Shown: piece by piece, positions 36,748 to 49,680 of the stretch
How the letters are laid out: each line of letters starts with the position of its first letter
How positions within the stretch are numbered: position 1 is the first letter of the stretch
Translations under genes and position numbers: made by a program
From: Sipunculus nudus
Taxonomy: Eukaryota; Annelida; Sipuncula; Golfingiida; Sipunculidae
Direction of reading: 5' to 3'
DNA length: 64,000 nucleotides
Assembly (NCBI GenBank): GCA_026874595.1
Contig: CM049312.1
Coordinates: 51,275,429 to 51,339,428 of the forward strand
The notes under the pieces: model-generated
What the model was told of the DNA's origin: nothing
The model's database searches: none
The model's input: the letters and a program-made list of their open reading frames with translations, nothing else

Positions 36748-39012
36748 TACTAACAGCTTGATGATAAACAAGCCTCCATCAAGGAGCCATTATAAGTACC
36801 ATTTCTACTAACAGCTTGTAGATAAGCCTCCATCACAGAGCCGTTATAAGTACCATGCCTACTAACAGCTTGTGGATAAACAAGCTTTTATCACAGAGCC
36901 ATTATAAGTAACATGTCTAGTACAGCTTGTAGATAAACAAGCCCCCATCACAGAGCCATTATAACTACCATTGTCTACTAACAGCTTGTAGATAAGCCTC
37001 CATCACAGAGCCATTATAAGTACGATGCCTACTAACAGCTTGTGGATAAACAAGCTTTTATCACAGAGCCATTATAAGTAACATGTCTAGTACAGCTTGT
37101 AGATAAACAAGCCCCCATCACAGAGCCATTATAAGTACCATTGTCTACTAACAGCTTGTAGATAAACAAGCCTCCATCATAGAGCCATTATAAGTACCAT
37201 TGTCTACTAACAGCTTGTGGATAAACAAGCTTTCATCACAGAGCCATTATAAGTACCATGTCTAGTACAGCTTGTGGATAAACAAGCCTCCATCACAGAG
37301 CCATTATAAGTTCCATGTCTACTAACAGCTTGTAGATAAACAAGCTTCCATCACAGAGCCATTATAAGTACCATTGTCTACTAACAGCTTGTGGATAAAC
37401 AAGCTTTCATCACAGAGCCATTATAAGTACCATGTCTAGTACAGCTTGTGGATAAACAACCCTCCATCACAGAGCCATTATAAGTACCATGTCTAGTACA
37501 GCTTGTAGATAAACAACCCTCCATCACAGAGCCATTATAAGTTCCATGTCTTCTAACAGCTTGTAGATAAACAAGCCTCAATCACAGAGCCATTATAAGT
37601 ACCATGTCTACTAACAGCTTGTAGATCAACAAGCTTCCATCACAGAGCCATTATAAGTACAATGTCTATTAACAGCTTGTGGATAAAAAAGCTTCCATCA
37701 CAGAGCCATTATAAGTACCATGTCAAATACAGCTTGTGGATAAACAAGCTTCCATCACAGAGCCATTATAAGGACAATGTCTATTAACAGCTTGTGGATA
37801 AACAAGCTTCCATCACAGAGCCATTATAAGTACCATGTCAAATACAGCTTGTGGATAAACAAGCCTCCATCACAGAGCCATTATAAGTACCATGTCAAAT
37901 ACAGCTTGTGGATAAACAAGCCTCCATCACAGAGCCATTATAAGTTCCATGTCTACTAACAGCTTGTGGATAAACAAGCTTCCATCACAGAGCCATTATA
38001 AGGACCATGTCTATTAACAGCTTGTGGATAAACAAGCTTCCATCACAGAGCCATTATAAGTACCATGTCAAATACAGCTTGTGGATAAACAAGCCTCCAT
38101 CACAGAGCCATTATAAGTACCATGTCAAATACAGCTTGTGGATAAACAAGCTTTCATCACAGAGCCATTATAAGTACCATGTCTAGTACAGCTTGTGGAT
38201 AAACAACCCTCCATCACAGAGCCATTATAAGTACCATGTCTAGTACAGCTTGTAGATAAACAACCCTCCATCACAGAGCCATTATAAGTTCCATGTCTTC
38301 TAACAGCTTGTAGATCAACAAGCTTCCATCACAGAGCCATTATAAGTACAATGTCGATTAACAGCTTGTGGATAAACAAGCTTCCATCACAGAGCCATTA
38401 TAAGTACCATGTCTAGTACAGCTTGTAGATAAACAACCCTCCATCACAGAGCCATTATAAGTTCCATGTCTTCTAACAGCTTGTAGATCAACAAGCTTCC
38501 ATCACAGAGCCATTATAAGTTCCATGTCTTCTAACAGCTTGTAGATAAACAAGCCTCCATCACAGAGCCATTATAAGTACCATGTCTAGTACAGCTTGTA
38601 GATAAACAACCCTCCATCACAGAGCCATTATAAGTTCCATGTCTTCTAACAGCTTGTAGATCAACAAGCTTCCATCACAGAGCCATTATAAGTACAATGT
38701 CGATTAACAGCTTGTAGATCAACAAGCTTCCATCACAGAGCCATTATAAGTACAATGTCTATTAACAGCTTGTGGATAAACAAGCTTCCATCACAGAGCC
38801 ATTATAAGTACCATGTCTAATACAGCTTGTGGATAAACAAGCCTCCATCACAGAGCCATTATAAGTACCATGTCTAATACAGCTTGTGGATAAACAAGCC
38901 TCCATCACAGAGCCATTATAAGTACCATGTCTACTAACGGCTTGTAGATAAACAAGCTTCCATCACAGAGCCATTATAAGTACCATTGTCTACTAACAGC
39001 TTCTAGATAAGC
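36748..39012. repeat. 57/58-bp hairpin-bearing satellite, about 39 copies
   Basis: The unit starts with AGCTTGTGGATAAACAAGCT, whose ends pair (AGCTTGT/ACAAGCT), then TCCATCACAGAGCCATTATA and AGTACCATGT, then a variable joint: CTACTAAC or CTATTAAC (58 bp), or CTAGTAC or CAAATAC (57 bp). Runs of neighbouring variants recur as blocks, which points to multi-unit amplification. The array starts about 30 bp after the terminal TTGTT of the 33.8-kb element. Confidence 0.96.
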
Positions 39013-39147
39013 TTCCTTACAGAAAAGGTTGATGAATAAGCTTTGGACAGTAAGAACATAATAGGTTTTGAGAATAAACAGTTAATCCCATAAATATATG
39101 ATTTAACAGTAAGAAAGTAATATTCTTTCTAAGTATATACTTTTTAC

Positions 39148-40232
39148 AAGGTTCACACAGGCCTAAAAAAGTCCTTGATTTCAGTTCTATAATTGAACAG
39201 TCCATAAAATATTGCAAAATCCTATGAAAATGATGAAAATGCCCATGCAAAAATCTTGGTTTCTTAAATGAAGGCTGTTTATCATGACTGCAGGCACTCT
39301 GTACAAACATTTTGACTGATATTCTGCTATTGAAATGTTTTAATTCTTTAACCTTTAATCACTAAGTCCCATTATGGGCAAGGTACCAACCTAGGAGTTT
39401 TATGAACTCAGATCTATAGTGACTTTGACATGTTTATTGTGGATCAGGATCAATGAGAACCAGGCTCGCAACCTGGCAGAACTTGCGGTGATACACCGGA
39501 GACTGTATAGTAAAATACACATGGATAAAAATGACTGACAATCCCACCAATATTTTTGCACAAGTCTGCACATACTGGCTGATGTCAACTAAGTTTTGGT
39601 AAAAAAACTAGGAAGGCGACACCTGGGAAGCAAGCCCCATGCAGCAGCTTAGGGCAATTTCTTCAGCCAAGTTGACCATATAATACCAGTATTTTGGAGA
39701 GCCACCGTGGGACAGTCTGACACATTCAGAGATTACTAAGATACACATGCTTTGCCAGTGATACAGAAAGGACACTGTGAAAACAATGAAAATTCTACAT
39801 CTGCAGGGTAAGGGAATGCTAGAGGGAATTTTCAACTGGTCTATTAATCCAAATAAAATTATCAAATCCCTATTATTAGTAATATTTTGTCATCCTGGAG
39901 TTTCCTTTTCTTGTGAAGTCTCATTTCTATGATGTGCATAGAAAAAGTTTGCTGCTTGAAACTGTTTCAGACTTAGGGATTAAAATGTAAAATCATTTGT
40001 GTTTTTATTCTGTTTACAAGTTTGCCTTGATTTTGATGCCATTAGCTGTTTCACACCATGTTCTTGGTAAGGTCTGAACTATTATGATAAGCATGAAAGA
40101 AATGAGTAAAATGATAATTCCCTTAAGTGTAATTAAATGTTGCTACATCTACAGCAGGCCTTTCCAAAGTCTTTGGAAAACTGAGATGTACTGTCTTGGA
40201 AAAAAATTGTGGCTAGCCTGTATGAACCATAG
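39148..40232. mobile_element. hAT-like non-autonomous element, about 1.1 kb
   Basis: The left end AAGGTTCACACAGGC and reversed right end ATGGTTCATACAGGC match at 13 of 15 positions. The flanks CTTTTTAC and CTTTATTG may be a decayed 8-bp target duplication (5 of 8). Outside, both flanks belong to the same ATAAATATGTGATT repeat unit, with sequence order resuming across the element. The interior is less AT-rich and has short minus-strand frames (39400-39588, 39608-39865) that I do not recognise. Confidence 0.6.
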
Positions 40233-40272
40233 CTTTATTGCCTTAATATGTGATTACAGTAAGAAAATAATA

Positions 40273-40480
40273 TTTTTAGCTTAACTGACTGTCAGTGATC
40301 TAAGCTATAGCACTGGTACTTTGCCCATTGACCTTCCTGCTGGCACAAATTAAAACTTTCAAAGTTCCACACCTTACATATAGTCAGTGGGAAAAATAAT
40401 TACTACACCCAAAACTTGGTCAATGTGACCTCATTCCTCTGAGAAATCAACCAAAAACTTCTATTTTCCAGTTTAAACCT
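40273..40480 (+). mobile_element. AGCTC-family element fragment (5' part)
   Basis: TTTTTAGCTTAACTGACTGTCAGTGATC followed by CCAAAACTTGGTCAATGTGACC and TCCTCTGAGAAATC matches the order in the 59.4-kb copy. Confidence 0.7.
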
Positions 40481-40689
40481 ATTGTTACATTTCGAGATGA
40501 TCTGATATCCATTCAATTTATATCCTTTAAATAAATTCTGCATAAAGGGTCTTCAATATGTTTTTGTGTAACTAAGAAATAATATAATAATATTGTGTAA
40601 ATTGTAGAAATTACAACCGTGAACATAAAGTCAGAACTGCAAGAAACATATTTACTGGCTTAATTTATAAAATGTTGAAGCCAGAGAGT

Positions 40690-40920
40690 TTTAAGCTCAG
40701 CTGACTGAATATCAACTGAGGTATAGGAATAGTGCTTTGTCCGTCTTCCGTCTGACCAGCCATCTGTCCATATGTTAGCAAGGCACAAATCATAACCACT
40801 GGCCCCAGAAAGTTTTGAAGGAAGAAGCAGGGAGGTCAATAAAAATCTCCTTGGAAACCAGAAATTAGGTCACTGTGACCTATATCCTCTGAGCTATTGG
40901 GCTTGTGAAGTATCTGCCAG
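40690..40920 (+). mobile_element. AGCTC-family element fragment (5' part)
   Basis: TTTTAAGCTCAGCTGACTGA then GTCCGTCTTCCGTCTG and TTAGGTCACTGTGACCTATA. Diverged from the neighbouring fragment. Confidence 0.65.
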
Positions 40921-43611
40921 AATAATTAAAAATTTGATACAAAACCTCCAAAATGGTACTACATGCATCTCTAGTTCAGGTTTATGATTTGAACTTGAGA
41001 CAAATGCACAGATATACATCTTGTGAGTATCAGTATTTTGTACTTGCTACTGTTACTGCCCATACACACTGTTCTTTCAGCTTTGTCAGCTTCTGTCAAT
41101 ATTCTGATTTTATTAACAAGATTATTCGAATACAGTTTTGCAGAAAAACAAATAATACAATAAACATGATTCACAATAATCACTTTTTAATTGAAGCCCT
41201 GTAAAACATTATACATAAATGACATGGATTGTACAAGATAATTCAGTGTGATCAATCACCTCAGTTCACCTGTGTGAATCACTTGAGGGATCTGTTCCAC
41301 TGATGTTAACTAGGTATTTGTGTTAAGTGCAGGTATGAAATCTGATATCTCCCACATCCACTACTATCAACACTTCAAATGCCTGGACTGTCAGGATGGC
41401 ATATGCTGGCATCTGGTGGCAGCATGTAAAACTAAAATGAAGTCCTAGGTGTGAGGCACATTTCATCTTGTTTACTGCACTTTAGTTTTGCACAAAAATA
41501 AAAATAAAAAATGGTTAACACTGTATGTGTTTATTATTATTTCTTTACTGACCATCATAAAGCTCACCAAAAAGGACATCTGGTCTTGAAAGCCTTCAGC
41601 AGATATGCAAGTATAATGTGAATAAATCATGAATCATTAATGAATGGGCAAAGCTAACACCTGTTCCTAATTGTTTAACTCTTTTTCTTTCATTGTCTCA
41701 GGATCCTTTATTAGTTTTGTTTATTGTTACTGGCTGACATTATATAGTTTGGTATTTCTGGTGAGACCAAATAAAAAATAAACACTCAGACCATGAGATG
41801 CTTGTCTCAAGATGTAAATTAAGTGATGTTAAAAAGTAAGCCCAAATAACAAGACAAAGGACAGGTGAAATGTACAAACTCTACCAGGTGTTGGCCAAAG
41901 ATCAAGTATTTCCAGGGTTACCAGTAAGATTTTGTAAGAGGTTACAGATAAGTTTTATAAAGAGGTTAATTTCAGGTGGAGGTTCAATTAACAGAACAGT
42001 CTTGTTAGAACACCCTGCAACAGTATTATGCCATTTTTTGTAATATCAGTGATGTGATGATCATTAAAAGTGCTGAGAATTTGGGCGTATATGAAAGTAT
42101 AAGTGAAAATAGAAGGCCTGTTTTAAGGTGCTGCAAGTTGCAAGCCATGAACAAGAGAGCCAGCTTGATATCCGTACCTTTTAATGGGCTGGTCCTCTGC
42201 ATGTGACATGACATTGAAGGCGAGAGCCACCTGATTTGTTTGTATATATTAGGTCTGCATGTCACCAGGGGGCAGCAATCACCCTAGTGTTACATGGGAC
42301 GCCTGAGAGCTCCAGGGTCAGGTTGATGTATGGTAGTTGCTCTTCAGATGGTGAATATGTCCTGTGAGTATTTATGATTTGTTTGTCTAAGAGCCCCGCT
42401 GAGAGAGTTGTATGGAACTGTTAACATGTTCATAGTTGTTGACTTGTTCCAAATTGCCCTGCATATGACTGACATTAACAACCAGCATTGCCAGTCATTG
42501 TATAATTAAGTGTAGAATTAGTGTAGAATTCCTGTTCATCATTTTCTTTCAGATAATGTAGTTTGCTCAAATTATATACAAATGACTGGTAAATTTGTTA
42601 TCCAACAAATGAGAAAAAATACTGAGCTCTGGTGGTTGTTGATGGGATTGCTTGTTGTGGGTCCACTTTTGTGACTTTAGATTATGAAGCAGTGTGTAGC
42701 CTTTGGTGGACATGGGGAAGGCTGGTTTTACTGTCTGTTACAGTTGACCAAACCTGAATACAGACTGCTACTAGTGACTGGCGGGTGCTTGAGGATTCAT
42801 CATGCCCTGTCATAGCCTGGTCTATAGCTTCATTTTCGCTGATTATCTGTCAGGCTTTTTGAGTGGTTATGAAAAATTTCAACATTCACTTGTAAAGCAT
42901 TAAAATGATCTTGTCAAAGTGTGTGTCTGGCCGAGGTACTAGTACCACTTACACTCTCAACAATATACCTGTTAATGGGGAAGAAATAGTCTCAGGTGGA
43001 TTTTACCTCCATGTAAATGACAGCCCACAAGGACCCTGATCTCAGCTGTATGTTAGTTACATTTCAAAACTTTCCAAACCTGCTGCATGTGATAACCACC
43101 TCGTGAAATCCTCAAATCCTAAGTGTATGTGACCTTCAGGACATTGAGCTTGTGTGATGTCCACATCATGTCATGTATTGAAGGTGTACAGAGGAACATT
43201 GCATGCTAGGTGAAACCAATGGGAAGACTTTCAGTTATGTTTTAACCAATAAAGCTTGATGATATTTCTTATTCAGAATATTGATACATTTTTGTAGATC
43301 TAAGTTCACAAATTATAATTATCAGCAGTGTATTAAATAGGTGTTTTATAGGTTAAATATAATGTTGACACATACTGTTTCTTGTTAATTTTAACATGAC
43401 TGACATGACTGAAAGTTAAGTCAGTGCTCGAGCCAGTCACAGGTCTTTGGAAAATCTGGCCAACACTGGCTTCCTCAGCAACAACAAAGTTTGACAGATT
43501 GAGTTGGTATATAGTTAGAACTTAGAGGCAAAAATAGAAGATACTGATAGAGTTGAACACCTTAGTGAGAGAGGTGGAGAAAGCCAAAGAACTTAGAGAT
43601 AACCACAAACT
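40921..43611. other. Intron, nothing specific seen
   Basis: 2.7 kb without recognised exon, array or transposon ends. Confidence 0.4.
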
Positions 43612-43725
43612 TGGAGTGGCTAATACAACCCACTCTCATGGCAGCACCTAGGATCAAACCCAGGTTGCCAGCTGAGGTGGCCAGGTGTTTTTTATGGCTC
43701 AGCTGTCCAGGCCCCCTTTTAAATT
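43612..43725 (-). repeat. tRNA-like SINE head, minus strand
   Basis: The minus strand shows GGTTTGATCC (B box, 43651-43660) with an A-box-like CAGCTGAGCC upstream (about 43697-43706). No closing acceptor stem, so SINE-like rather than a tRNA gene. Confidence 0.55.
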
Positions 43726-45204
43726 TACCCTTGCAAGACTGACTAACTGATACTTAATATTAATATAATACTTAATATTTGTTATGATGGCTCTTTTAGA
43801 TTTAAAATGAGAAAGCATATAATGTAAGACTATAAAACAATAACAGAATCTTAAAACCTAATTATAGTCTTTTCAGTTTATAAGGTTAAGGCAAAATAAG
43901 ATGGAAAAGGTTTGAGCCTTAATGTTATGTATTTTAATGCCATTTATCAAACAAGATCTAGCCTATCATTTGAAATGAATACCTTCCAACGAGTTATGCG
44001 TAATTAATCGGTAATATAGATGATTGGTCATTTCTTTTATTTACTTTTGTGTAATAGATTATAAAAAAATATGTATGCACATGCAAAAAAAGACAGTTTA
44101 TGATAATATCTTAACTGTTAGAAACAGAGTAGCAACAGCTCTTGATGATGATCACAGTTCTTAAAACCACAGCAGCATGGTTTACCAGAGTTTACTTGAT
44201 TAATAACAACAATTACTGTCAAATGATGTTTACCTTCAGTAGAGAATGGTTTTGTGTTTAGTGCTGTCAGAATGGCGAGAGGCCTTAAATGTTGAAAAAG
44301 TAATAACTAGTAACAATAATAATGGTCAATCATGTTCAGAAAGGCTACAGGCTGAAATCTCCACAGGTTTCACTGGCCTTCCTTTAATTTCTGATTATGT
44401 TGGAGCTCCGTTTTTCTTGACACTACTTATCCAAAATGAATAGTTTATTTAAATTGAAAACTGAGAACTGAAATTATGAATAGTTTATCTGTAATTTAAC
44501 AAGATTAAAGATTCCAATCTGGCACTGATTTATATTGACTTGGAATAACAAATCATTGTATTAACTCCTTGTCCCAAATAACTTCTGCACATTGATCATT
44601 AATTCATTGGGGAGCTGAAAAAGGTCCACTGGCCAGTGTTGTACATGCACAGCCACTTTCTCTTTCATTTTGCTTTCTTGGCTTGATCTAATCAGTCTTA
44701 TGCTGTCATGTTATAACTGTTAAAACAATAGGATAAGTTTCATGCCATGCGCCACAGTGCTGTGCTACAGATCAGTAGGTGTGACAGATAAGCACTGGCT
44801 TATCCCTGTCTCACTCATGTTACTCACACCTGCAAATCATCATGTGATGACAGAGAGACAATATATTCATTTCAGCAGTTCAGCAGAGTTAGCTAGTCTG
44901 TATGAGCCAGGATACAAGTTTAATCATAATTGACCTAATCATTGTCATGACACAACTCTTTAATCACATCTCTTCAGCTTCACCTGTAAATAAGTCTTTC
45001 AAGTGCCAGTGCAAAGTCTTATCAGTTTAGAACTATTGTGCGCTGAAGGTCATGACCTAGTTGTTTTGCATATTCAGATTAAGACCTCCTGACCAGAGCT
45101 CCTCATGCCTGATGCAGGCATGTTGTTGTGAGCTTTATTTTTGTGTAATCAGTTAACACAGTGTATCTATATTAATGTTATGTCAGATTCTAGGCAGATG
45201 ATCC
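43726..45204. other. Intron, nothing specific seen
   Basis: AT-rich; no supported feature. Confidence 0.4.
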
Positions 45205-45378
45205 AGTGGCCACTTATGACACTATTGATAGGGGTAGTCTGAATGAAGGTGGTCCCTTGAGTCTGAATGAAGGTGGTCCTTTGTGATGTTGTTGATAGGG
45301 GTAGTGTGAATTGAGGTGGCCACTTGTGAGGTTGTTGATAGGGGTAGTCACTTGTGATATTGTTGATAGGGGTAGTCA
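45205..45378. repeat. 28-bp minisatellite, left block
   Basis: TGTTGATAGGGGTAGTCACT units plus GAATGAAGGTGGTCC variants. Same unit as 47285-47697, interrupted by the hAT-like element at 45379. Confidence 0.85.
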
Positions 45379-47275
45379 CAGTGCTCGAATTGTTAAGAAA
45401 ATTATGCTAAGCAGAATTGCTAATTAAATTAAATTTTGAATAGCAATTCTAGAATTTTTATCAGCAATTTTTGTATTTATCAGATTTAATTTAAATAAAG
45501 TGTTGAAATGTTGTCATGCACACTATTTGGTAATATACATATATATAAGTATATTTATATATATATACATATATTTATTAAAACAGTATAAATGATTCAG
45601 TCGGCAAAGTGGTTAATTTACATGTTATTAGGGGGCAAAACATACCTATTCAAGTAATAGATATTCAAAATTAAAATGTAAATATTATCACCTCAAGATT
45701 TTTAAGTAACAGCTGAAAATTATAAATATATGTATGTATGTTTGACTGTAAATTTATACTTAACCATTTCAATTATTGTAACACTAAAGATAACTATATA
45801 TATAGATTGTGTATTAGGGTCTATAAAATGAACTTGTACACTATTGGTGCTTAGAGAAAATCGTTATCACCATTTTAAAGTATCAGTGGACAAATCAGGC
45901 TTGATAAGATGTGTATCTTCAGGGGAGATTCAGGTAAAAAAGGCATGTTTCTTTAAGATATTACTGACATTAGAGAGAAAATTACAACTGAGCATGATAA
46001 AAAAACCAACATGAGGTGTCAAGAGCAATAAACTCAAACAATATCATTGTCAACTGTTTACTGAATAAATTTAATCAAATAAATAATAAATCAAAGCAAT
46101 GACAAAAATTATATCATTATTGCAGTTCTTGTATAAAAATCTGCATTACCACCAAAGTGTTAAATGAATGTGCTGTCCACAACAGTTGAGAAGATCTGTA
46201 AACAACACTGTGACTCTGTGTACTATATTCTGTAACATTGCATCTGCGGTTTATAGAAACATGACAAGTTCATTTGAGAGGTCTATTCGTATGGCCAGTT
46301 TTTTAAATATAAATTTGAATAATAATATAACAGATAACCTTTCAAATATAGCACAAAACAAACTTTTTTTTGGTTGACTAGTGAGCGGGATTTCTTCACG
46401 GGGATTCTCCATTCCCATGGGTGGGTATATCTAAGTTATATATCGATCATCAAGTTCCTGACAGAATGAAATGCCCGGAAAAGCGAATCAGATAATAGGA
46501 TAGGGACATATGAATACAATATATATTTTTATTTTCATCACATTTTAGCATAATCAAGAATTTACTTGTAATGTTGTCACTGACGATATGAAAGGCCGAC
46601 ATCGCCGCCACTGACACATTTCCAGACTTGGTTATGATTTTGATGAAACAGTAAAACACAGGCACATTGTAAGTGCATACAGCCCCTTTAATGAATGTGT
46701 ATAATCTGCTTTGCTTAAATAATTAAAGATAGTTTCCTTTTTATTCATATTGATGAATGCTCTATATAGCAGGTCAAGTCAACTGAAGCGGGACCGTTTT
46801 GTCAGTGTTAAAACACCTCTGTCAGACAGTAGAACCAGTGGGGGTCAGAGGTCAGATTACATGTATTCAAATGAGGTTGAGGTCAACCAATAAAAGCATG
46901 GGTCAAATGACATCGAAGCAATGTCAACCAGTGGGTGTGTGGGTCAGGCGTCACAGGTGTCAGTAGGAATAGCTTTCCGTGGAAAATTATGCAGCAAGCA
47001 CGTTATGTTACACATCATCGTTCAATGAAGCTCGCTCACATAAGAATTAACTGAATTCTGCTGTCTTTGTCACGCACTTGCATTTCTGATATACATGTTT
47101 ACTGTTCTGTTTACACTGCATTTCACCATGGAGGGATCCCAGAAATTGTTCAACTCGAAAGGCTAGACATGATTTTTAATTGATTCGCAGACAGAGCGAT
47201 ACGAAAGGGAAATCGGTTCGCATTGTCTATTTTGCGTCGCAAATTGCGATGCCATACCAGTCATTTCAAGTGCTG
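45379..47275. mobile_element. hAT-like element, about 1.9 kb, non-autonomous
   Basis: The left end CAGTGCTCGAATTG and the reversed right end CAGCACTTGAAATG share 10 of 14 bases. Both ends sit against blocks of the same 28-bp minisatellite. No clear 8-bp target duplication survives and no transposase frame is open. An AT-rich stretch with TATATATA runs occurs at 45530-45590. The CAGTGCTCGAA-like terminus is typical of some hAT families. Confidence 0.55.
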
Positions 47276-47284
47276 AGTCCCCAG

Positions 47285-47697
47285 TGACTTTTTGTTGATA
47301 GGGTTAGTCACCGGTGATGTTGTTGATAAGGGTAGCCAATTGTTACGTTGTTGATAGGGGTAGCCACTTGTGACATTGTTGATAGGGGTAGTCACTTGTG
47401 ATGTTATTGATAGGAGTAGCCACATGTGACGTTGCTGATAGGGGTAGCCTCTTGTGACATTGTTGATAGGGGTAGCCACTTGTGATGTTGTTGATAGGGG
47501 AAGCCACTGGTGACGTTGTTGTTAGGGGTAGCCACTTGTGACATTGTTGATAGGGGTAGCCACTTGTGACATTGTTGATAGGGGTAGCCACTTGTGATGT
47601 TGTTGATAGGGGTAGCCACTTGTGACGTTGTTGTTAGGGGAAGCCACTTGTGACATTGTTGATAGGGGTAGCCACTTGTGACGTTGTTGTTAGGGGT
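47285..47697. repeat. 28-bp minisatellite, right block (about 15 copies)
   Basis: Unit TGTTGATAGGGGTAGCCACT then TGTGACAT; for example ATTGTTGATA at 47543 and 47571. Since 28 is not a multiple of three, the repeating peptide is read in all three minus-strand frames. Those open frames are artefacts. Confidence 0.94.
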
Positions 47698-47879
47698 AGT
47701 CTGAATAATTTGAAGAATCAATGAAGAACACTTTTCCAAGGTTTAAATGGACCCCTGACATGTTTGGGTACCCAAGAGGTTACCTGACCTGACAGACATG
47801 GCGGTTGGCAGGTAATTGCTTGTGTAGGTTTTTGTGAAGGCTGATCAGTTAAAATGGGCTCATTTGTCACTATTGATAG

Positions 47880-48220
47880 AACTTGAGTAATATTGCATGT
47901 GTCCTAATGGGAGAGCCAGGTTTTGGCATTGTTGTCTGCTGGCAGTTACACACCTCCACACCAGGGCCCCGGCCACAGGCAGTCAATGACACACAGGAAA
48001 TACTAATGTATTGTTTGCAGCTTGTGAAGTGTAAATATGATGGGGACCTCGCCAGAATAATCCGGGAGTTCTGCAGGCAGGCAGTCACCATCAGTTTCTC
48101 TTCTTATTTTCTTGATTTCTCAAATGAGATTGGAGACTTAAATACAAGCTATTTGTTAAACATTACAAGATCTATGAAGTGGTGAAAGAAGAAGCAAGGC
48201 ATGACACTAAACAATAAACA
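47880..48220 (+). promoter_or_regulatory. Repeat-poor island; candidate regulatory DNA or alternative terminal exon
   Basis: GC-richer stretch (for example CCAGGGCCCCGGCCACAGGC). After an acceptor-like TTGTTTGCAG (ending 48020), the phase set by the upstream exon stays open for 54 codons (48021-48182) to TGA, and AATAAA follows at 48213-48218. No good donor lies within. This could be a 3' terminal alternative exon, but AATAAA is common in such DNA. Confidence 0.25.
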
Positions 48221-49477
48221 TGTACTTATCAAATACACATATCTTCTGCATATATGACCACTATTTTAACTAAACCATGTAGAGCATTTAGTCAAGATAT
48301 TGTTAACTGAACACCTGATTACATATAATACACCAGGCCTCAAATAGAAACCTGCTTCATTTAGTGGCTTGGCCAAGACATGGTCTTATAATCAAATAAG
48401 CGCCAACCTTAAATCCATGCAGGTCTTGTTCAGAGGACGGATAGACATGCATTTTTGATTAAAATTGACCAGAGGTTATTGTTTGAATATTTTGTGTTAA
48501 TAAATGGTTTCAAATTTGTTGCTCTTCCTTAATTCCTCTATTAGTCTTTCTCATATCTCACAGGCCTGCCTACCCTTTGTATGACTGTATGAATGTATAA
48601 CAAACAGCTGAAATGTACATTTATTAAATGAAGAAAATAGGTATCATTATGTGACCTGATGCCAAGACAGGCACTGATCAGAATCCGCTGGCCAATAAAA
48701 AAATCAAGGTTTTCTTAAACGTCTCCCTGTGTATTCCGCTCTCCCTTTTTACCCTCAGCTGGTGGTACACTGGTCATCTTCATTTACGAGACATTTGCAG
48801 TGTTGGTTGTGAAAACTGGCCTCCATTGGTTACATTTTTCTCATGGTTTAATTTCAATTGTATTCCTCTCATGAATATTCCTGATTATGCAGGCAACTCA
48901 GTAACATGACCTCGCTGACACATGGGCCTGGTTGCCTTAACATATGTCAATGTATCCATTCACTGTGTCAAAATGACATGTAGAAACCACGCAGAAAAGT
49001 GGAATAAAGAGTAAGTAGGTAAACCTTGTTGGTTGCTTGATAAATTCTTGTCTTCTTACCAAAAACATGGATGTCAGTGGGGTTGACACATGTATGTGCC
49101 AACCAAACAAGCCGGTTTATAACCATGATGCATGGATATATTCTGACGGAAATGAATAGAAGCCTGATGTCAAAGTAAGATAAAGGTTAAGGCGTCTGAT
49201 TAAGGAAATACAGTAACCTTGTTATTCCACACTGCTGAATACCTGAAAACAGGAAAGAAAGAAATCTAAGGTTGGGTTCCTTGGAGTATTTATTATTGTG
49301 AGACATTGCCGGTACACCTGGGACGGATTCACAGATGGTTTCAGTGGTATCCTGTTATAGGGTCATGTATACCACAGGCAGGAATGTAAACAGTGCAGCA
49401 GGTTTGCCTCAAGGGCAGGAAAGGCTCAACATTGTGTGGGGTGGAATGTACTGTTAAATATATAGCAGATCCAGCCT
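48221..49477. other. Intron, nothing specific seen
   Basis: No supported feature. Confidence 0.4.
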
Positions 49478-49680
49478 ATGTACTTCACTGTGGCAGACTG
49501 AAAGCAAGTACACATGCCTAATGAAATGTACTTCACTGTGGCACACTGACATCAAGTAGGCATGCCTATGGAAATGTACATCACTGTGGCACACCTATAC
49601 TGACATCAACAAGATATGTCAAGTTAAATGTGCTCCAGTGTGGCACACTGACAGCAAGTATACATGTGTGCTGAGGTGTT
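49478..49680. repeat. Diverged tandem repeat, about 58-60 bp x 4
   Basis: ATGTACTTCACTGTGGCACA, then CTGACATCAAGTA and ACATGCCTA, recurs near 49480, 49527, 49575 and 49630 with indels. Confidence 0.75.

Noticed and set aside
36748-39012. CRISPR-like array
   Set aside because: Units are contiguous 57/58-bp tandem copies with no unique spacers, and the context is eukaryotic.
39400-39865. Transposase remnant inside the hAT-like element
   Set aside because: The short minus-strand frames carry no transposase motif I can recognise.
47261-47739. Three overlapping minus-strand open frames with similar repeating peptides
   Set aside because: The 28-bp array cycles through all frames, giving the same peptide in each; there is no splice context or start signal.
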